Shown in pieces: positions 10,881 through 25,419 of a DNA stretch of 64,000 nt. The number at the start of each line of letters is the position of its first letter. Position 1 is the first letter of the stretch. Below the pieces are notes generated by a model, which saw only the letters and a list, made by a program, of their open reading frames with translations, was not told the DNA's origin and made no database searches. The position numbers were made by a program, and so were the translations under genes. This DNA comes from Epiperipatus broadwayi (lineage: Eukaryota; Onychophora; Udeonychophora; Euonychophora; Peripatidae). The stretch covers positions 3,970,001 through 4,034,000 of the forward strand of contig JAQFVV010012420.1 in the NCBI GenBank assembly GCA_028023455.1, given 5' to 3'.

Positions 10881-12263
10881 AATGAAAATTAATCATTGAA
10901 TAACTTTGAAATTTTCATGACAATAATGTGAATTTTGATAGTAGGATGCTTTGGGGTTTTGAACAAAATATATATTCAATTAAATTTTAGATAATATTGA
11001 AATTAATTAGTTTATATAAATCTTATTGATGGAAATTATTTTATACTTGTTTATTATGAAAAATGAAATTAAATGAATATTTCCTTTTTTAAAAACATTC
11101 TTTTATATGTCAGCTTCTTTCTATCTCCCACCATTTAGATTTAATTATATCAATTTTAAAAATTTATATATTCTTAAAGTTTATTAATCTCTAAATATTG
11201 TGATGCTAAGTAAACTGTGTTAAGGAAGAAGCAAGTGCTATCAACGGAGATGATCAAGTATTATTTATAGTACTTTCTATTTTTGTTTTCAGTCAAAGAA
11301 ATTGACCATTATGTATATACTAATATGAATTGGTTTACAAATTTCATTTTGTTGATCACGATAAATTATGAAATATTTTGAAAAAATATTTAATTATTCT
11401 TATTATAATTTTCTATAAAAGATTATAAAACACAGCTAAAACATGTTGAAACAGATTGTTTTCACATTGGCTAAGGTATTAGGTAGGGTTACATATCATT
11501 ATTTATCTATTAAACTTTTAAACTGCATATGTTGCAAGGAAAACCAGATTAGATGAAGTCAAATGTGATTGAGTATTAGTGCCAAACATAAATGATCTCA
11601 CGATTCATTGTTAAAATAAAATAAAAAACAGAATGAAAAGATAAAATTTTTGCTAAAATAAAGATTATAAGAGCAGCAGCTGACTTAAGAATTGGATAGT
11701 GAAGTTTTGTCTCCTTGGATCTTTCATTATCAATAAAGGATTTAATAGGAGATTGATGCAAGCAATGTTGATAAGAGTTGCAATGAAGAACATAGAAAGG
11801 ATTTTCAGATTATAGTGATGTAACTTTAAAAACAATAATCAGAATTGTTCTAGTTAAGGAGTATCCTGTTATTAAATGTGAATGTTGGATACTGAAAATG
11901 GATAAGAAAATTAATAATAATTTTGAATTTTACTGTTAGCCAATATATTTAAGAAATTCAAGGATAGCAAAAAAAAAAATGAATACTTGATCATTAAAGA
12001 TATGATACTGAATTCTAGCTTGAAGAACAAATAACCAACTGACCAGTAGTTTGCAATGGTAAATGTGCTTTTCAGCAGCCTGAAAAATCATACTGATGTT
12101 AGGTTATTCAGGAAAAGTACTACTTATATGAATGCCAGAAATGTTTCAACAAAAATAACAGTAAAAATTGTTTGTAAACATTTGATTTTTTTTTTTTTTT
12201 TTTTGGCAGTTTTTATTTTTACCTATTTCTGACATTTTTTTCTTTTTTTTAAAATATATAAAG
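10881..12263. other. CNOT4 intron, no element recognised
   Basis: AT-rich and without clear coding similarity. Some stretches between 11540 and 12150 are less AT-rich and may be further old repeat. It ends in T-rich sequence (T18 at about 12186-12204) and an AG acceptor at 12262-12263. Confidence 0.5.
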
Positions 12264-12344
12264 ATTGGTCATCATCATTACCACAAGATAGATCATGGTT
12301 AGCTCAGGATCCTGCAATAGTGTCCTCAAGCCAATTAACTGATG
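12264..12344 (+). CDS. CNOT4: CNOT4 exon (81 bp)
   Basis: An internal exon of 81 bp whose acceptor AAAG lies in an AT-rich context and whose donor is GATG|GTGAGT. It enters with two bases and leaves with one (phase 1 on both sides). It encodes WSSSLPQDRSWLAQDPAIVS and then SSQLTD, matching the vertebrate CNOT4 stretch WDSPGSWTDPAIITGIPASS in position and in the conserved W-x-x-DPAI core. This part of NOT4 is low in complexity and probably disordered. The upstream polypyrimidine tract is long but interrupted by AAAATATATAAAG directly at the acceptor, so splicing efficiency is uncertain. An 81-bp exon keeps the frame if skipped, so alternative inclusion is possible (inference). Confidence 0.85.
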
Positions 12345-13834
12345 GTGAGTTGAAATTTAAATCATTTGTATGAGTATGTATATATACACTTAAACATCTA
12401 GATATGAATTAGGACACATGTTTGCAGATATTCACACGTATATAAATATATTTATATATATATATTATGAAAAAGAACTTAAATGCTCTCTATTAGTTTA
12501 TTATTTAAGTAAGTTGTAAATTATGACAAGACTTCCAAGGTTAGTTTCAGGGGAATCCTTTCAGTTGTACTAAATTTAGAAGAGACTTGATTTTTATTTA
12601 TATTAAGCAGATTTTATTTACTTTATTTTATAGAATGAAAGCTAAAATATACATGATTTCTAAAGATGAAGCTTTTTATAGTTAACATATAAACATATTC
12701 TGGATAAATATAAATTATAATCAATTTCATTTTTTTCCAAATCTAGATATAGTCTTGTAGTATATTAATTATATAATAGATTGTGTTATATACAAATTTA
12801 ATTCAGTTGGATTTATATAAAAATGAATTAAGTTCCTCTCTGACTAGAATGTATTTGTGTAAATGCTTATTAATTGTATAAAGTTAACATACTATTAATA
12901 ATATTTTTTTTTACAGTAAATATTAACTGTTATTAGTGATAAGGTTTGTAATAAAAATGAATAGATTATAATTTCTACCTATCCAGAATATAATTATATG
13001 AGTGTTTAATATTATAAAGAGCAGATTTAATAATTGTTTGTAATTAGTATGTTAGTTAGGGCTTGTCAGAGCTAATGGAGTTTCCTTGAATATGACCTTG
13101 TATTATCATAATTTACAATTCAGAGTTTGATTGTTATATATATCTTAATTAAAATTGAACTAATACAGGACACTTATATTCTCTTTTATAATAATATAGA
13201 TAGAACTATATAATATATTAATTATATCCGTAATTGGATATATATATATACAGACTATCTTTTTACCTGTTATTACTATTGGATTTTTACTTATCATTAA
13301 AATGCTTTATTTTGTTCATGTTTATAATTGTGATAGGAGAGTAGAGGATTTCAAATTATCTTTCACATATTTTTTGTTATAAGAGTCTTTGACAAAATAA
13401 TTAGGTTGTTTATCATTGATTATGATATTATAGTGATTTAATTAAGAATTTATGCTAATATAAAAATTGAATTAGCTCTAAATAAAATATTTAGCCACAG
13501 TTCTTGTTCTCTAATTTACACTATATAGATTTTAATTGCTAATGATGCTCTTTAAATGACAGCCATTTTTGAAGTTATCTTTATTTTATTGAAAGTATAT
13601 ATTACCCATTCTCAAAACATATTGGTATATATAAGAATAAAAAAGTTTAATAGCAAAATATTTTTTAAATACAATTAACTTTAAAACAAAACATATTTAA
13701 ATAGGGTTCTGTCACGTATAAAGTCAGCAATTTTTAAACTACTTATTTTTATATTTTATTTGCTAAGCAGGCTTTTTAGTTTTTTTATCAATTGTTTAAA
13801 AATAAATTTGGGGTGTTGCCTTGACATTTTGCAG
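12345..13834. other. CNOT4 intron (1.49 kb)
   Basis: The shortest intron in the window. AT-rich, with scattered TATATA runs, a GTGAGT donor and a TTGACATTTTGCAG acceptor. No repeats with clear boundaries were seen. Confidence 0.75.
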
Positions 13835-13957
13835 GTAGCAGTTTGTCAGATAGCAGCACCCCCCATTGGATGAAGTCTTTGCAGCAGCTTACAGAAATAG
13901 AACCTTATCACTACAATGGCCGCACTGTACCTTTTGCAACACAGTATACCTACAGAG
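13835..13957 (+). CDS. CNOT4: CNOT4 exon with the second conserved helix motif
   Basis: An internal exon of 123 bp with acceptor TTTTGCAG and donor AGAG|GTAAGC, phase 1 on both sides. It encodes STPHWMKSLQQLTEIEP, close to vertebrate NPPHWLKSLQALTEMD, followed by YHYNGRTVPFATQYTYR. The vertebrate protein has a similar THHSAPFSTQIPLHR stretch at this point. Base composition is clearly higher in G+C than the flanks and codon-like, which supports a real exon. The short amphipathic helix is a second candidate for partner binding in the CCR4-NOT complex (inference). The 123-bp length also keeps the frame if skipped. Confidence 0.92.
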
Positions 13958-16900
13958 GTAAGCTTACTACGGCTGCTACTGCATTGTAGTCCTTCTATCT
14001 GAATATCTTTTTTCCTCTAGCATTTGTTTGCTTTATCTGGAATGAAATTTTGTAATGCCTGCTTTATTTTTTTTAGCTTCTTTCGCTTTCGCATGCATTT
14101 TGATTGTTTTTGTTTTTTTTTTTAATTCAAATTTAAAATATAAATGTAGATCACTCTTATTTTTATTTAAAGATTTTTACAAGTGACTCACTTTATTTTG
14201 TTTTTATATATATGTGTGTGTGTATATCTGTCTGCATATTAATTCTGAAAAAGGCAACATAATAGTATATTGAATTTCATAAAGCCATTACACTCTCCTC
14301 CCCTATCTATAACAGATTCTTGTATAAAGATTCACCATAGCAATCATCAATTTGCACTCACTATTTTGATTAAATAACTATTCACTTTAAACAATCTTTA
14401 AAAAAAAGTTGTTGTTGTTGTTTTTTTAAAAAAAAAAAAAACATTGTTATTTTTTAATGGAGCCATCTTGAAAGAATGATGAACTCATAGGGTAGTAACT
14501 TTATGAAGAAAACATCACTGGAAGATAACATGGCAACAGTTATGTGAAAAAGTATAATACAGTGCAAAAAGTTTATTTATTATATACAATAATTGTACTT
14601 TGATTTTACAGATAAAATGTGATTCCTTTAATTATCTCATTTTTATCCAATATTCTTGATAGTGTGTATTTTAATTTATGACATATCCATAAGAAAAAAA
14701 AAGTATTATCATAAATGGCAAAAAGCATAAAATATTACACATTTCATACACTATTATAAATAATGAAAATTATATTTTGATTACATACATTGACAAGGCA
14801 TAATCAAATTTAAAATGTGTACACTAACTAAAACACATTCACTCAGTCAATTTTTTTTGTAAAGTTTTTTTTAAACACCTATTCTGCCAAGGCTTTTAAA
14901 GCTTATTGTACATCTAAATTATTTTTGCTAAAAAAAAAGGCAAAAAATTTTTTCATGTTCTATGCAATTAATAATAAAATTTATATAAGTAAACAGCATT
15001 AAACATAAGTTGAATGGTTTGAGTACCCTCATAATTTGTTGCTGTTATATTTAAAAATAATGGTGATTTTAATAAGAACATAAAAAAATATCTGCAAAAC
15101 ATACTGTATATATTTCATTCAGTACAAACTCTAGTTATATTTTGATAGCAAAATGTATTAATAATAAATTTTAAAATATGTATCTAAAAAGCAATAAAAA
15201 TTAGTGATTTTTTGTCAATAGAAATTTTGCCTTAGGTGATATTGCTTTATGCTGAAAATTATTTGTTATTTAAACTACAACCCTGAGCAACTATATGTTA
15301 CTTTTCTTTATCTAATTTTTATTTAATTATGAGTGTATTTATATAAAATAATAAAATTGCAAATCATTGCTTTAAAAAGAAGAAAAATAATTGCACTGTA
15401 AAAAAAATAAATTTGCCTGTTCTTTTTAGTTAGATAATTACAAAAATAATAAACTTTAATAATAGAGAATAAAATTAACTAAAAATACATTTTAAAATGT
15501 ATATTGTATTAACTTTTTTTTATCTATGTGCTTCATTTTAATTTAATAAATCATAATTGAGTTATATATTTTTTTAAAAATTACAGCAAAATGCAATGTT
15601 TTTGTTATACAGAATATTTATTCACAAGATTAGTATCTTTCTTTTTAATATGTTGGTAAATATTTTATTCATGAATTATCACTTTTTTCAATATTAAGTT
15701 TTTTTTTTTTTATTGTCTTTTTTAGTTTTTATGTATATTTTGAATTTAGGACAATAACTTAAATTTTTTGCCATAGAAATTCATTATAATTGCTTGTTTT
15801 TATACAATTTTTTTGATTTGCTGGAAAAGCAATTGAACTCGTTGTCTTGGTAAACCTGTATTACTTATATATAAACATTAAATTAACTAGCTCATTGCAT
15901 ATATAATTATTGGAGTAAAATACTTCTCTCTCAGGCTATGAATAAATAACACTTCTGATCCCTTGTCAATACCATTATTTTATTTGTGGCCCAGAAGGAG
16001 AGTGATTTATTTCATTAATTACATATATATTAATGTTATGGTTTATTAAAAAAATTGAATTAATTATAACTTTTCCCTTTCCTTAATATAATTATATATG
16101 TATTTATTATTTATAAAGAGCATCACATTTAATAATCTGTATTTCATTTTTTTTTAATTAAAATAAAGCATATAAATGTGCTTAATATCTCTGGTAAAGG
16201 GGATTCCTTTGAAAGGTGTTCTGTGAGTCTTGTCATAGTTTACAATTCAGAATTTGGCTATTGTATATATCATATTCTTATTTTTACAATGACCTAAAAT
16301 GGGCTAATTAAATGCTCTATTTCATATTAGTAATCATTGTGTGAATGTTAAATGTATAAAGACCAATGACAATTTAAAAATTAGGGATGAAATAACTCTC
16401 AGTTGTTTTGTAAATTATGTTATTTTTATGAATTTTATACATGCTACTTGTGCACATTCATATATATATGTGTGTGATTAATCTTGGTTGATGTAAGGTG
16501 ATTTAAAGTTTTAAAATAGTAATGTCCCATCTTTATATATATATAAATATTAAAAAACAAGCAAATATCTATAATATATATTTATTCCACAAATGATGGA
16601 TTTAATTTCAAATTGTTCTTAATCAAGATCAGATTTTTAAAAAGTAGATATGTTATGTAAAACTTGTCATATACATTTTTTGTGCGATTGGGTTTTTTTT
16701 TTTTTGTTTTTTTTTTTTTTTTGTTTTTAATAACCTTTTTTATTTCTATCATAATCATTTTTAAATTTATTTTATAAATGTATTAAGTAGACATTTTCAA
16801 AAATTGAAGATCACTTTTCAGTGAATAACTTTTTTTTTAGGAACTTATTTGTAGCAGAAATATGCATTTTATTGCTTTCAATGAAATCAAGTCAGAAGTT

Positions 16901-17201
16901 GAATTGAAGTTTTGAGAACATTTAAATTTTGTTTCCCTCCATATTGTTGGACTCTTAAAGTGTATTTTTAATCCAATATTGGTTTTATATCTGGAAATAA
17001 ATCTCATTTAAATTTGTCTATACAGTATGATTAAAGTGCAATTTTTATTTTTTTCTAAAAGCAAATTTTAAATTTCACTTTTGATCACTTTGATTTCAAG
17101 TCTGTTGAGAGAAATGTTTTGAAAGATTATAAACATTATGACATTAAATCATGTACTCATCATTGGTAATTGTAACATCAATAAAATGAATATATGTGAG
17201 G
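13958..17201. other. CNOT4 intron (22.6 kb), first part
   Basis: Very AT-rich with many poly-A/T runs. No coding similarity or element boundary was recognised between the GTAAGC donor and the tandem duplication at 17.2 kb. Confidence 0.5.
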
Positions 17202-17497
17202 ATAAATTTCTACACATAAATTTCTGATATTGTTAACTTATTTAATAATTTCTTTTTTAATGATTACTATTTATAATTTATTATTAAAAAAATAGAGGAT
17301 CCATCTAGTTTTAGTATATATCCCAAAATCAGTTTATAATATGCTCTTAATATAAATTTCTACACATAAATTTCTGATATTGTTAACTTGTTTAATAATT
17401 TCTTTTTGAATGATTACTATTTATAATTTATTATTAAAGAATAGAGGATCCATCTAATTTTAGTACATATCCCACTATTTTATAATATGCTCTTATT
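17202..17497. repeat. 150-bp tandem duplication (two copies)
   Basis: The segment beginning ATAAATTTCTACACATAAAT at 17202 is repeated at 17352 with few differences and shares the landmark AATAGAGGATCCATCTA. Similarity is high enough to suggest a recent local duplication. Confidence 0.85.
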
Positions 17498-19569
17498 TCA
17501 GAAGAATACTAATTACTTAAATGATAAATATCTGATGACAGTTTACTGAAAAATGTATTAAATTTATATATTTTAGAGTGACACATGACTTTGTTTAGGA
17601 AAAAGTGTTTGAACAGAATTAAAAAAAAAAAACTTGCTATTTTTTATGTAGTAAAAAGGTAGACTAAAATAAAGTTAGTCTGAAGATGAAAGCATAAGTA
17701 GTGCAAATTAGATTAACAGTTTTAAGAGTGAAATTCACTATTGAAAATTATACCTTGGCTTATTAATAAGTTTATTTGAGTTTGATTTTATGATTCTTGG
17801 AATGATTTTTATGTTTAGAATTGTTACATATTTTGTTTTTTTATTTTAACTGTATCATAATTCTTTCTAGTCATGTTAGAATTCTGATGGAATACTATTT
17901 TTTTTTCCTTTTTAATGTTAATTAGATTTAGAAAGTATTGTAAAAATAGTTACATGAAATAATACAAATTGAATAAATTATTACAGAAGATAAAAATGTA
18001 TGAATGAAATGAAAAAAAAAGTAGGATTCAGTAAATCAAGAAATGGCTAATGTAGCTCAAGACTTTTTGTTAGATATAGTTATTGCTTTCAAGCAAAAGC
18101 AGAGAAGAAGAATTTGAATAAAAATTGTATAATTTTTAGTAATTAGATTGAAAGCTGTTCAGATTTCATGCCAATGGAGTCTGATAAATTGGAACTTATA
18201 TACAAGAGAAAAAACAGTATTGGATTAATATCAAGAAGAAAAGTAAAAAATAAATGGAGCTAAAAAAAAGATAATGCTAATGGAGGATCCAAAACAGAAA
18301 TTATGGTAATAATTTAAAATTTATCCATATATAAAAGGAGTCTTTCTTCATTTGTCATGGTTAATTGATCTCAGAATAATAGCATGATGAACAAATTCTT
18401 GATGCACAGAACCTAATTTCCATAAATTGCAGGACTTGCTTTAATTTATATTATCACAAAAGTTAATGTGTAAAAAATAATAAAAATAAGTAATGAATTT
18501 TTTTAAAAAGTTAATGTTTATTTTCTTCTTCAACTTTATTTTTTTAAAAAATTAAATCCATTTACAATTTTTAAAAAATATAAAGAAGTAAGTTTTTTTT
18601 TTTTTACATTTTCAAATAAGTTGTAATGAAGATTTTGTAATATTTTTGGTATTTTTATAAAACTAAAGATAGCATTTAATAGTTTAAAATTGAATTATTG
18701 TTTTTTGAGTTTTCATCTTATATCAATAAAAATTAAAAATTATTTTAGAATGTAATTAATTGCTCTCAGTAATCAAGAGATTTTCACCTGAATATTCTAG
18801 TAATTATATTATTTCCATTCTATCTTTTTCTTGAATTTTCACAATTTTAAATATAGTATTTACTAATTACTTCCTACATAAATCCTATGTTCAAATATTA
18901 AATAACATTTACATTTTATTCAATTTTGATAATTTTTATTTTCACATTTAAAATATCCTTTATGGTTTTTCTGCAAATAGCTATCATATTTTAGATGATT
19001 CTTTTTTTTGACCTTATGCAAAGTGAAAATATTTTATGAGATTTCTATGCCATTCATATGAAACTGTACTGAATGAAAATGTGATGAAATTCTATATAAA
19101 TTTTTGATTAGAGTCAGGGTTTTTTTTTTTTGAAATGTTAAAACATTCAAAACCATTGAAAACTTATTCAAAAATATCTGAATATGATTCTACGTTGAAA
19201 CATTTAAAATGGGGGTGGGGAAGGGTGGAGCTACTGATTGTTTATTTATTTGAGAGGAGGTGCAAAATGTGAGAAGCCTGAATTACGAAATATAATTCAA
19301 AAGACCATGTTAAATATCACTACAATACTAATGCATATAGTAATTAATGTTACTTCTAGTTCTGTAATTAAATTTTAAAAGGAATTTTATTGATAAAACT
19401 TTGTATATTACAATAGAAATGAAAAAAAAAAAAACTATATAAAGAACTTGATATATTTACAATTTATTAGAATTAGTAATAATTAAAAAAACACTACATA
19501 TTGTTAAACATACAAAATTGTAATTAACATACCACACAATAGAATTGAGAAATTATAATTAGAATATCT
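17498..19569. other. CNOT4 intron, no element recognised
   Basis: AT-rich sequence with homopolymer runs and a short G-rich stretch at about 19211-19226. Nothing with coding or RNA-gene character was seen. Confidence 0.45.
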
Positions 19570-22500
19570 CACTATAGCAGAGATCCCCAACCTTTTTGCA
19601 CTTAGGAGCACATTCTATAATACCGGCCAGGTGGCGGGCACTATTTATTTTTTCAATGTAAATTTATAGTTGGATATTGTTAATAATACACATAATGTAC
19701 AAAAAAATATTTATTTCAAAAATAAAATTTTAACATATAAACTCTTTTACGCTGTAAAAGTATAGTATACCCTACAATTTAATTACAATATAATACAATA
19801 ATTTATAATAAATTTTAAAAATTAAATTTATTTGTATCAGATAAATATTTTTTATTGTGTTCGATATAGTGGTGGGCACACGTAAATGGTCTGCGGGTGC
19901 CATGTGTACTGGTCGAAATTGTATGTTAACTCAACACACTTCACAGCCTGGGTAAAAGTACCTCGAATCCAACCATACGCGAGATCAAAGATAAAGAATA
20001 CTTATGGATTCTGCCCAGTTTATCCACTCTCTAAATCTGCAAACTAATTAACAATATTTTCGAGGCAAGAAATTAATCTTTTCTACACTCCGACCCATTA
20101 GCATCAACGGTAGAGCATGAACCTCAAATAATTCGTATGTCTAACTCTAATTATTAACTTTAATTAGACTATATTTATTTAAATATAAAATGGTGTGTGT
20201 GTGACCTTGAGTCATCAGATAGCAGCACAATAATTAATTAGAAGTATATAATTTTAGAATGAAGGAATAGAGACGAACCACAGGTAGCTTAAATTCACAG
20301 ATATATATTTAATAAAACATTTTGATAATTTATCTAATGTTTCTGATTTGATTTCATAAATTATTTAACACAGATTTATATTCTGTTTTTTATTATGCCT
20401 CTGGCAAGAGAGCGGTATAGTTTATATGCCAATCTAACAAATGTAAACGATTATTGATTTGTGGGAGATGCCCTCCCAAGTCTGAGATATAGGAATGGAT
20501 ATTTTTAAAGAGCTATGATAAACAATTTTATTCTGATTGATTTTATTTTAAGAGAGAAATAATTAACTCAAACTATAGGGATTGGTGTTGGAGAGAGTGA
20601 CACAATTAAAATATAAATGGATCGTGAGATTCGCAAATAAATATTTCAAGATTTAAAATACATAAATTAATCAGATCGTGGTTAATCCACTATAATGTGC
20701 TCAGACAAAGGAAAGGGAACAAATCCCAGCATTCGATATTACATTACCAGCATAGACTCAATTCACCTGCCCCCGTTCCCGTGACGCCAAGAAATAAAGA
20801 AAGAATGATCTGCGCCATTGGCAAACCTAAAATATTTCAGGTGAAAGAAATTAGAATCGCCAAGGCTAGCTGAACTTAGCTTGCCCCAGTTCTTCCCATT
20901 TTTGGCTTTCATATCCTGATAAATCATGGCCAGTGAAATTATCATGTGGTCTAGTTTTGATTAGCGATCACAAAGAACAAAAGACAAGTGATCAAGCTAA
21001 ATGCCGGCGAGGCAAAATACGAGTACTGGAAAAAATATATTTTAACATTTAAATATAGAATTGTGTTGAGTTAAAGATTACACAAATATACGGGTTGACC
21101 AAAATCAGACAAACAAGAATAAAATAAGCATTAATTATTATTACGAATATTTGTAATTAGCGAACCGTCTCTCCCTTCAACACAAAATCCTACTAACATT
21201 TTCACTCATTAAAAATGAAATAATTTAACTAAATGAACTCTCATACTTGAATCTCACGTTGAAACAGTTAGATCTGTTTCATCTATTATTTTCTATAATA
21301 GTGTATTTCGTTTCACTCAGATTGCGTGTGTTTCTTTAATTTAAAACTTTGAGTGTGCTTGTAATATTGCCGAATATGTGCGTGTATAATCGTCTTGTTA
21401 ATTATAATATGGAAATAGTCTTAAATATTTATATATGCGCATATTCATTTACATTTGTTAAAACTGAAGTAAACATAACGGTATGTAGTTAGAATTTATG
21501 TACATAACAAAATAAGAGGTTTAGATTAATAAAATCATTTATTTAAATTTATAAAATTACTTATTTAAGTTTCAATATTCATTTTAAATAATTTCAGTTC
21601 TATTGTTTGTTTAAAATTACACAAGCTGGTAATTTGTTTACGAGTGTTAATATTTTGTCTAAAAATAATCTTTTGGCTGAAACTTGACCCATTTAAAATT
21701 ATAACTAAGACCAATTATAAAATTCAGTCAGGCATAAAAACACACTAAGTGCTTTGCAGGACTCTAGGGAATATATCTTTGGCTCTGGATGTAGCTATGA
21801 TGCAAATTGGAATAATAGAACTTGTAAGTCCAGATTTAACTATAGCAAATATTTTACTAAGTGGAAATTTAGTTAAAGGCAAAGTTCGAACCAGTAAATA
21901 AGTGATGTGTCAAAAGTAAAAGGGGGAGGGACCTACTGTCAAAAGTAGAATATAAAAAAAGGCCTATAATAGCCATAAAAAATTGTTGTTGTTGCTGCTG
22001 ATATTTTTCCTGAAAGACCAGTGCCAAAAATAATAAAAAAGCCGTTCCTGCATTAATTTGGCAAGCTGAATCCTAGAAAGCCATTACCCAAGCTATTCAA
22101 ATGATGACTGTTGGCTAGAGACAAGAGACAGCCGTCTACTTGTCCCGGACAAGTTGCTATCAATGAGAGAAAACATCAACCTCAATCCAAGCCCATTCCA
22201 GTAGGGAGAAGCTACACCTGAAATACCCGAGAGTTCCTGACCAGAGTAACGGGGAAAGCCGCCACAGAAGTAAATTTCCCAGCTGCATCCAGACTCAAAC
22301 CTTGAAAAGCTGCAGCCAATGTAACAGAGATAAGACACACAATAAATATGCCTTGAAAGACTCACTATCAAAATTATCGGTAAATCATTCTGCAGAATAC
22401 ATAATTTCATAATTAAACTCATTCTAAATTAAAAGCTAGCTAACTAATCAATCTCATAACTAATTATATCATTTAAATGTTACACTAAACTGTTTATATT

Positions 22501-22868
22501 AAATTTATTTAAAGCTTAGAGTACTCTCAAAATTCTTGCTTGATCATAAATAATTTAAATAATCATAAATATTTAGTTTCTATAAAACCATTTCAAACAA
22601 ATTCTTCATTTCTAAATTATAACTTTATTGATCGTTTGATGCAATTTATTCTTATACCATCTATCTTTAGTTTTAATTTCATGTTTATTAATTTGTGCTA
22701 TGTTCATCAGAACGGAGTTTTGTAGGTTAATAATTATCGGAGGCGCGATTAAGCACCGTTTTATTATATCAGATTATTGTAATAATAAGAATATAGGCAA
22801 AACTCCCTTCTGAAATCAAACTATTATTTACGCTAGAGTGAATCAATTACTTATAAATGCCCAAGATT

Positions 22869-23025
22869 AGTTATTTAAAACGCATCTTTTGCGCAAGTTA
22901 TTTAAAATGTATATTTTGCACAAGTTATTTAAAATTAATATTTGAGTAAGTTATTTAAGAATCAGTATTTTGCGTGAGCTATTTAAGAATCCATATTTGA
23001 CTTAGATTATTTTAAAATCAGTTCG
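22869..23025. repeat. About 27-bp tandem repeat, five diverged units
   Basis: Units follow the form AGTTATTTAAAA, a few bases, then TTTTGCGCA. They start near 22869, 22896, 22923, 22949 and 22977, with growing divergence toward the right. Confidence 0.7.
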
Positions 23026-23861
23026 TTTGATATTAGAAGTAAATTATACAACATATAATTAATGTTTCAAGGTCTAGTAAATCTTTAAACTTTTGCTATA
23101 ATTCCATTTAATTGAAGATTAAGAAGCTATGCAGAGACCCTTAAATCAGATTCTTATTATCGCCTTTATCATGTGACTTAATAATCATTTATGAACTGAC
23201 CGGTGGTAGTAGCACTGAAAGAAGCTAAGATTTTGGCATAATTAATTTATGAAAATATTAAATTAGCGTTGCGAATGTGTTGCTAGTTAGCATAAATATG
23301 CATCTCTCCTTGCTATACCTATAATAGCCTACATCTGGATCATTCCACGTCAAGTCACGCCTCGAAAGTTTAGGCAACTGTGACATTTATTTGTATTTGA
23401 GGGAACCAAAGCGTTCCAAAGGTCTCGTAAGCCACTCTTCTGCTCACTTTAATAAAAAGGCCTCTTCCATTATAGCAAGCAGATCGGTTAGGGGAACCAT
23501 TTACTAGGTAATAAACCTCAATTAAGAATACTTTCGAGGCACATTTATTCTGATACTATAGTTTATAATGCACTAGAATCTGACGTTCAACTGCCACACC
23601 TCAGTTCAGCTTCCCTAGAAAGTAACTTTGGCTTTTTGATCTGATTTGGAATCTGAGTTAATGCATGTATCTGTGTAGCAATTATATAACACGCAAATAT
23701 CTTTATAGTTAAGTTTGAACTTAGAAATAATAATATAATCTCTATCAGTTAACCAATTAATTGATCACTCTAACTATTGCTTATTTCCACTATATAGAAC
23801 ATAGCGTGGGTTATGAAGATGTTATAAGCCTATTAAAAAGTCATAGACTAATTAAACATTT

Positions 23862-24100
23862 TGTAAACCCAAAAGCACTCACTTGCGTGTGAGCGCTATA
23901 ATCTGCTTTATTAAATCATTTATAACCCTGAATATTTACTCACCTGCGTATGAACACTATAATTTGCTTTATTAAATCATTTGTAACCCTGAGCATTCAC
24001 TCACCTGCGTGTGAGCTCTATATAAATTGCTGTATTATATTTTACGTAACACTGAGTATTCACTCATCTGCGTGTGAGCAAACTATACCCAATTATTTTG
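23862..24100. repeat. About 61-bp tandem repeat, four units
   Basis: The marker TGCGT recurs at 23884, 23945, 24006 and 24069. Each unit carries ACTCACCTGCGTGTGAGC, whose CTCAC and GTGAG strands form a small stem, followed by TATAATTTGCTTTATTAAATC and AACCCTGA. Confidence 0.85.
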
Positions 24101-25386
24101 CTTTATAACTTATTAATGGTTACATTAAATTTATGAAATATAAATTTATCTCAGTCTCCATTCTTGCTCATTATCTTATGAATCACTAGTTAAGTTATAT
24201 AACATGTGGTGGGGGGGTGTGTCTCATATTTTACTGCTTTGGTATTGCTGGAACGTGAATAAAGAGATATCGAGTGTAATCTCAGGCATGTCATTCGCTA
24301 TGGGTTGACTTGGAAGCACGAGTAAGAGAGTGGAGGTGTGATCAGATGTAGGATATTACTATCCCGACTTGGTCGGCCTTTGGTTCTTTGGCTCGGACTC
24401 TCGGTCTGTTGAGAAAATGTACAAACCTGATCGTTACATCTTCCCACAACTAAACCATGTACGTATAAATATAAAAAAAAAAACACATAATATAAAATGG
24501 TTTCATCTTGACAAAACAAAGGTTGCTACAAAATCTTCAGAGCTAGTGAATTATTTTTATTTACCGACAAACATTGGTCGGGAAATAGGCAGCAAAATGT
24601 TTATTTAAGTAAAGCTTTTGTCGAGATGGAACAAAAATTGGCATATACTCGTTTCATTTTAAGTAATTAATAATAATATTTTCTAAATCGCAATTAGAAG
24701 GAAGTTTAGCATTAAGAGGCATAATTTTAAAACAGATAGAAAGAGAGCAAAGACATTAGATTTTAAGTAATAGCAAGTATATTTTTGCAGAATATTAAGT
24801 TGCATTTAAATTATGTTATGGGGATTACATTTTTAGAAGGCATTACAATTAGCAGCATATTACCTAATTTATTATGAGTCCAAGGGGAAGTTGGAATCCC
24901 ATGATGAAAACTGAATTTCGACACAGGCATAGCTAGCTATGAATTGAATAAAAAAGTTCAGCAGTTCATTTTTATGAGGTTTCTCCGACTTATGGTATTT
25001 TGATAACCATATTTAGGACACAGGAGGCGGGCAGATTAACGCCGTCTACTCTGCTATCATACTTCGGAACACTTTTATCATTATTTTAATTTGACTGACA
25101 TAGATTTGCCAGGCAATTGCTGACATAAACTGGGACTGGCTCACCTCTATTGTTCTCTTTGGCTATGTATACCTTTTTTAACTATTTTTGGGGAATTCCC
25201 TTTTTTATACGCTTCAGGCTAAGTGGCAATGTTGGAATACCTAAAGTATATTGGTATTGTATTCTTGAGATCAACTCTTCCGATAAACCCAATGATTTAA
25301 TTGTTTCAAATCTATTTTTAATTAAATGTAGATTTGCAGAATTTGTATTTCAAATTATCTTTTCTGTTTTAATTTTACTTTAATTA

Positions 25387-25419
25387 GAAAATCCATTACC
25401 ATTTTGTTAATGGATTTTC
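25387..25419. repeat. Perfect 12-bp stem-loop
   Basis: GAAAATCCATTA and TAATGGATTTTC are exact complements around a 9-base loop, followed by TTTTATTT. It lies inside the inserted segment, and no function is evident. Confidence 0.7.

Noticed and set aside
22021-22050. Similarity of the 22.0-kb and 37.9-kb segments (CCAAAAATAATAAAA...GTTCCTGC)
   Set aside because: The shared part is mostly AT-rich, with only eight informative bases, and orientation does not fit the repeat-family starts.
22093-22422. 109-codon - strand open frame inside the insertion
   Set aside because: No domain was recognised. Cys- and Ser-rich content looks like a reverse-frame shadow of a G+C-richer repeat.
22869-24100. 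Regular short repeats that could suggest a CRISPR array
   Set aside because: Units of 27 and 61 bp are contiguous and diverged, without unique spacers of constant length, and the genome is animal.
24430-24441. GATCGTTACA as the 3' end of an LTR
   Set aside because: No second LTR copy, primer-binding site or polypurine tract could be placed, so only the shared TGTAACG start is reported.
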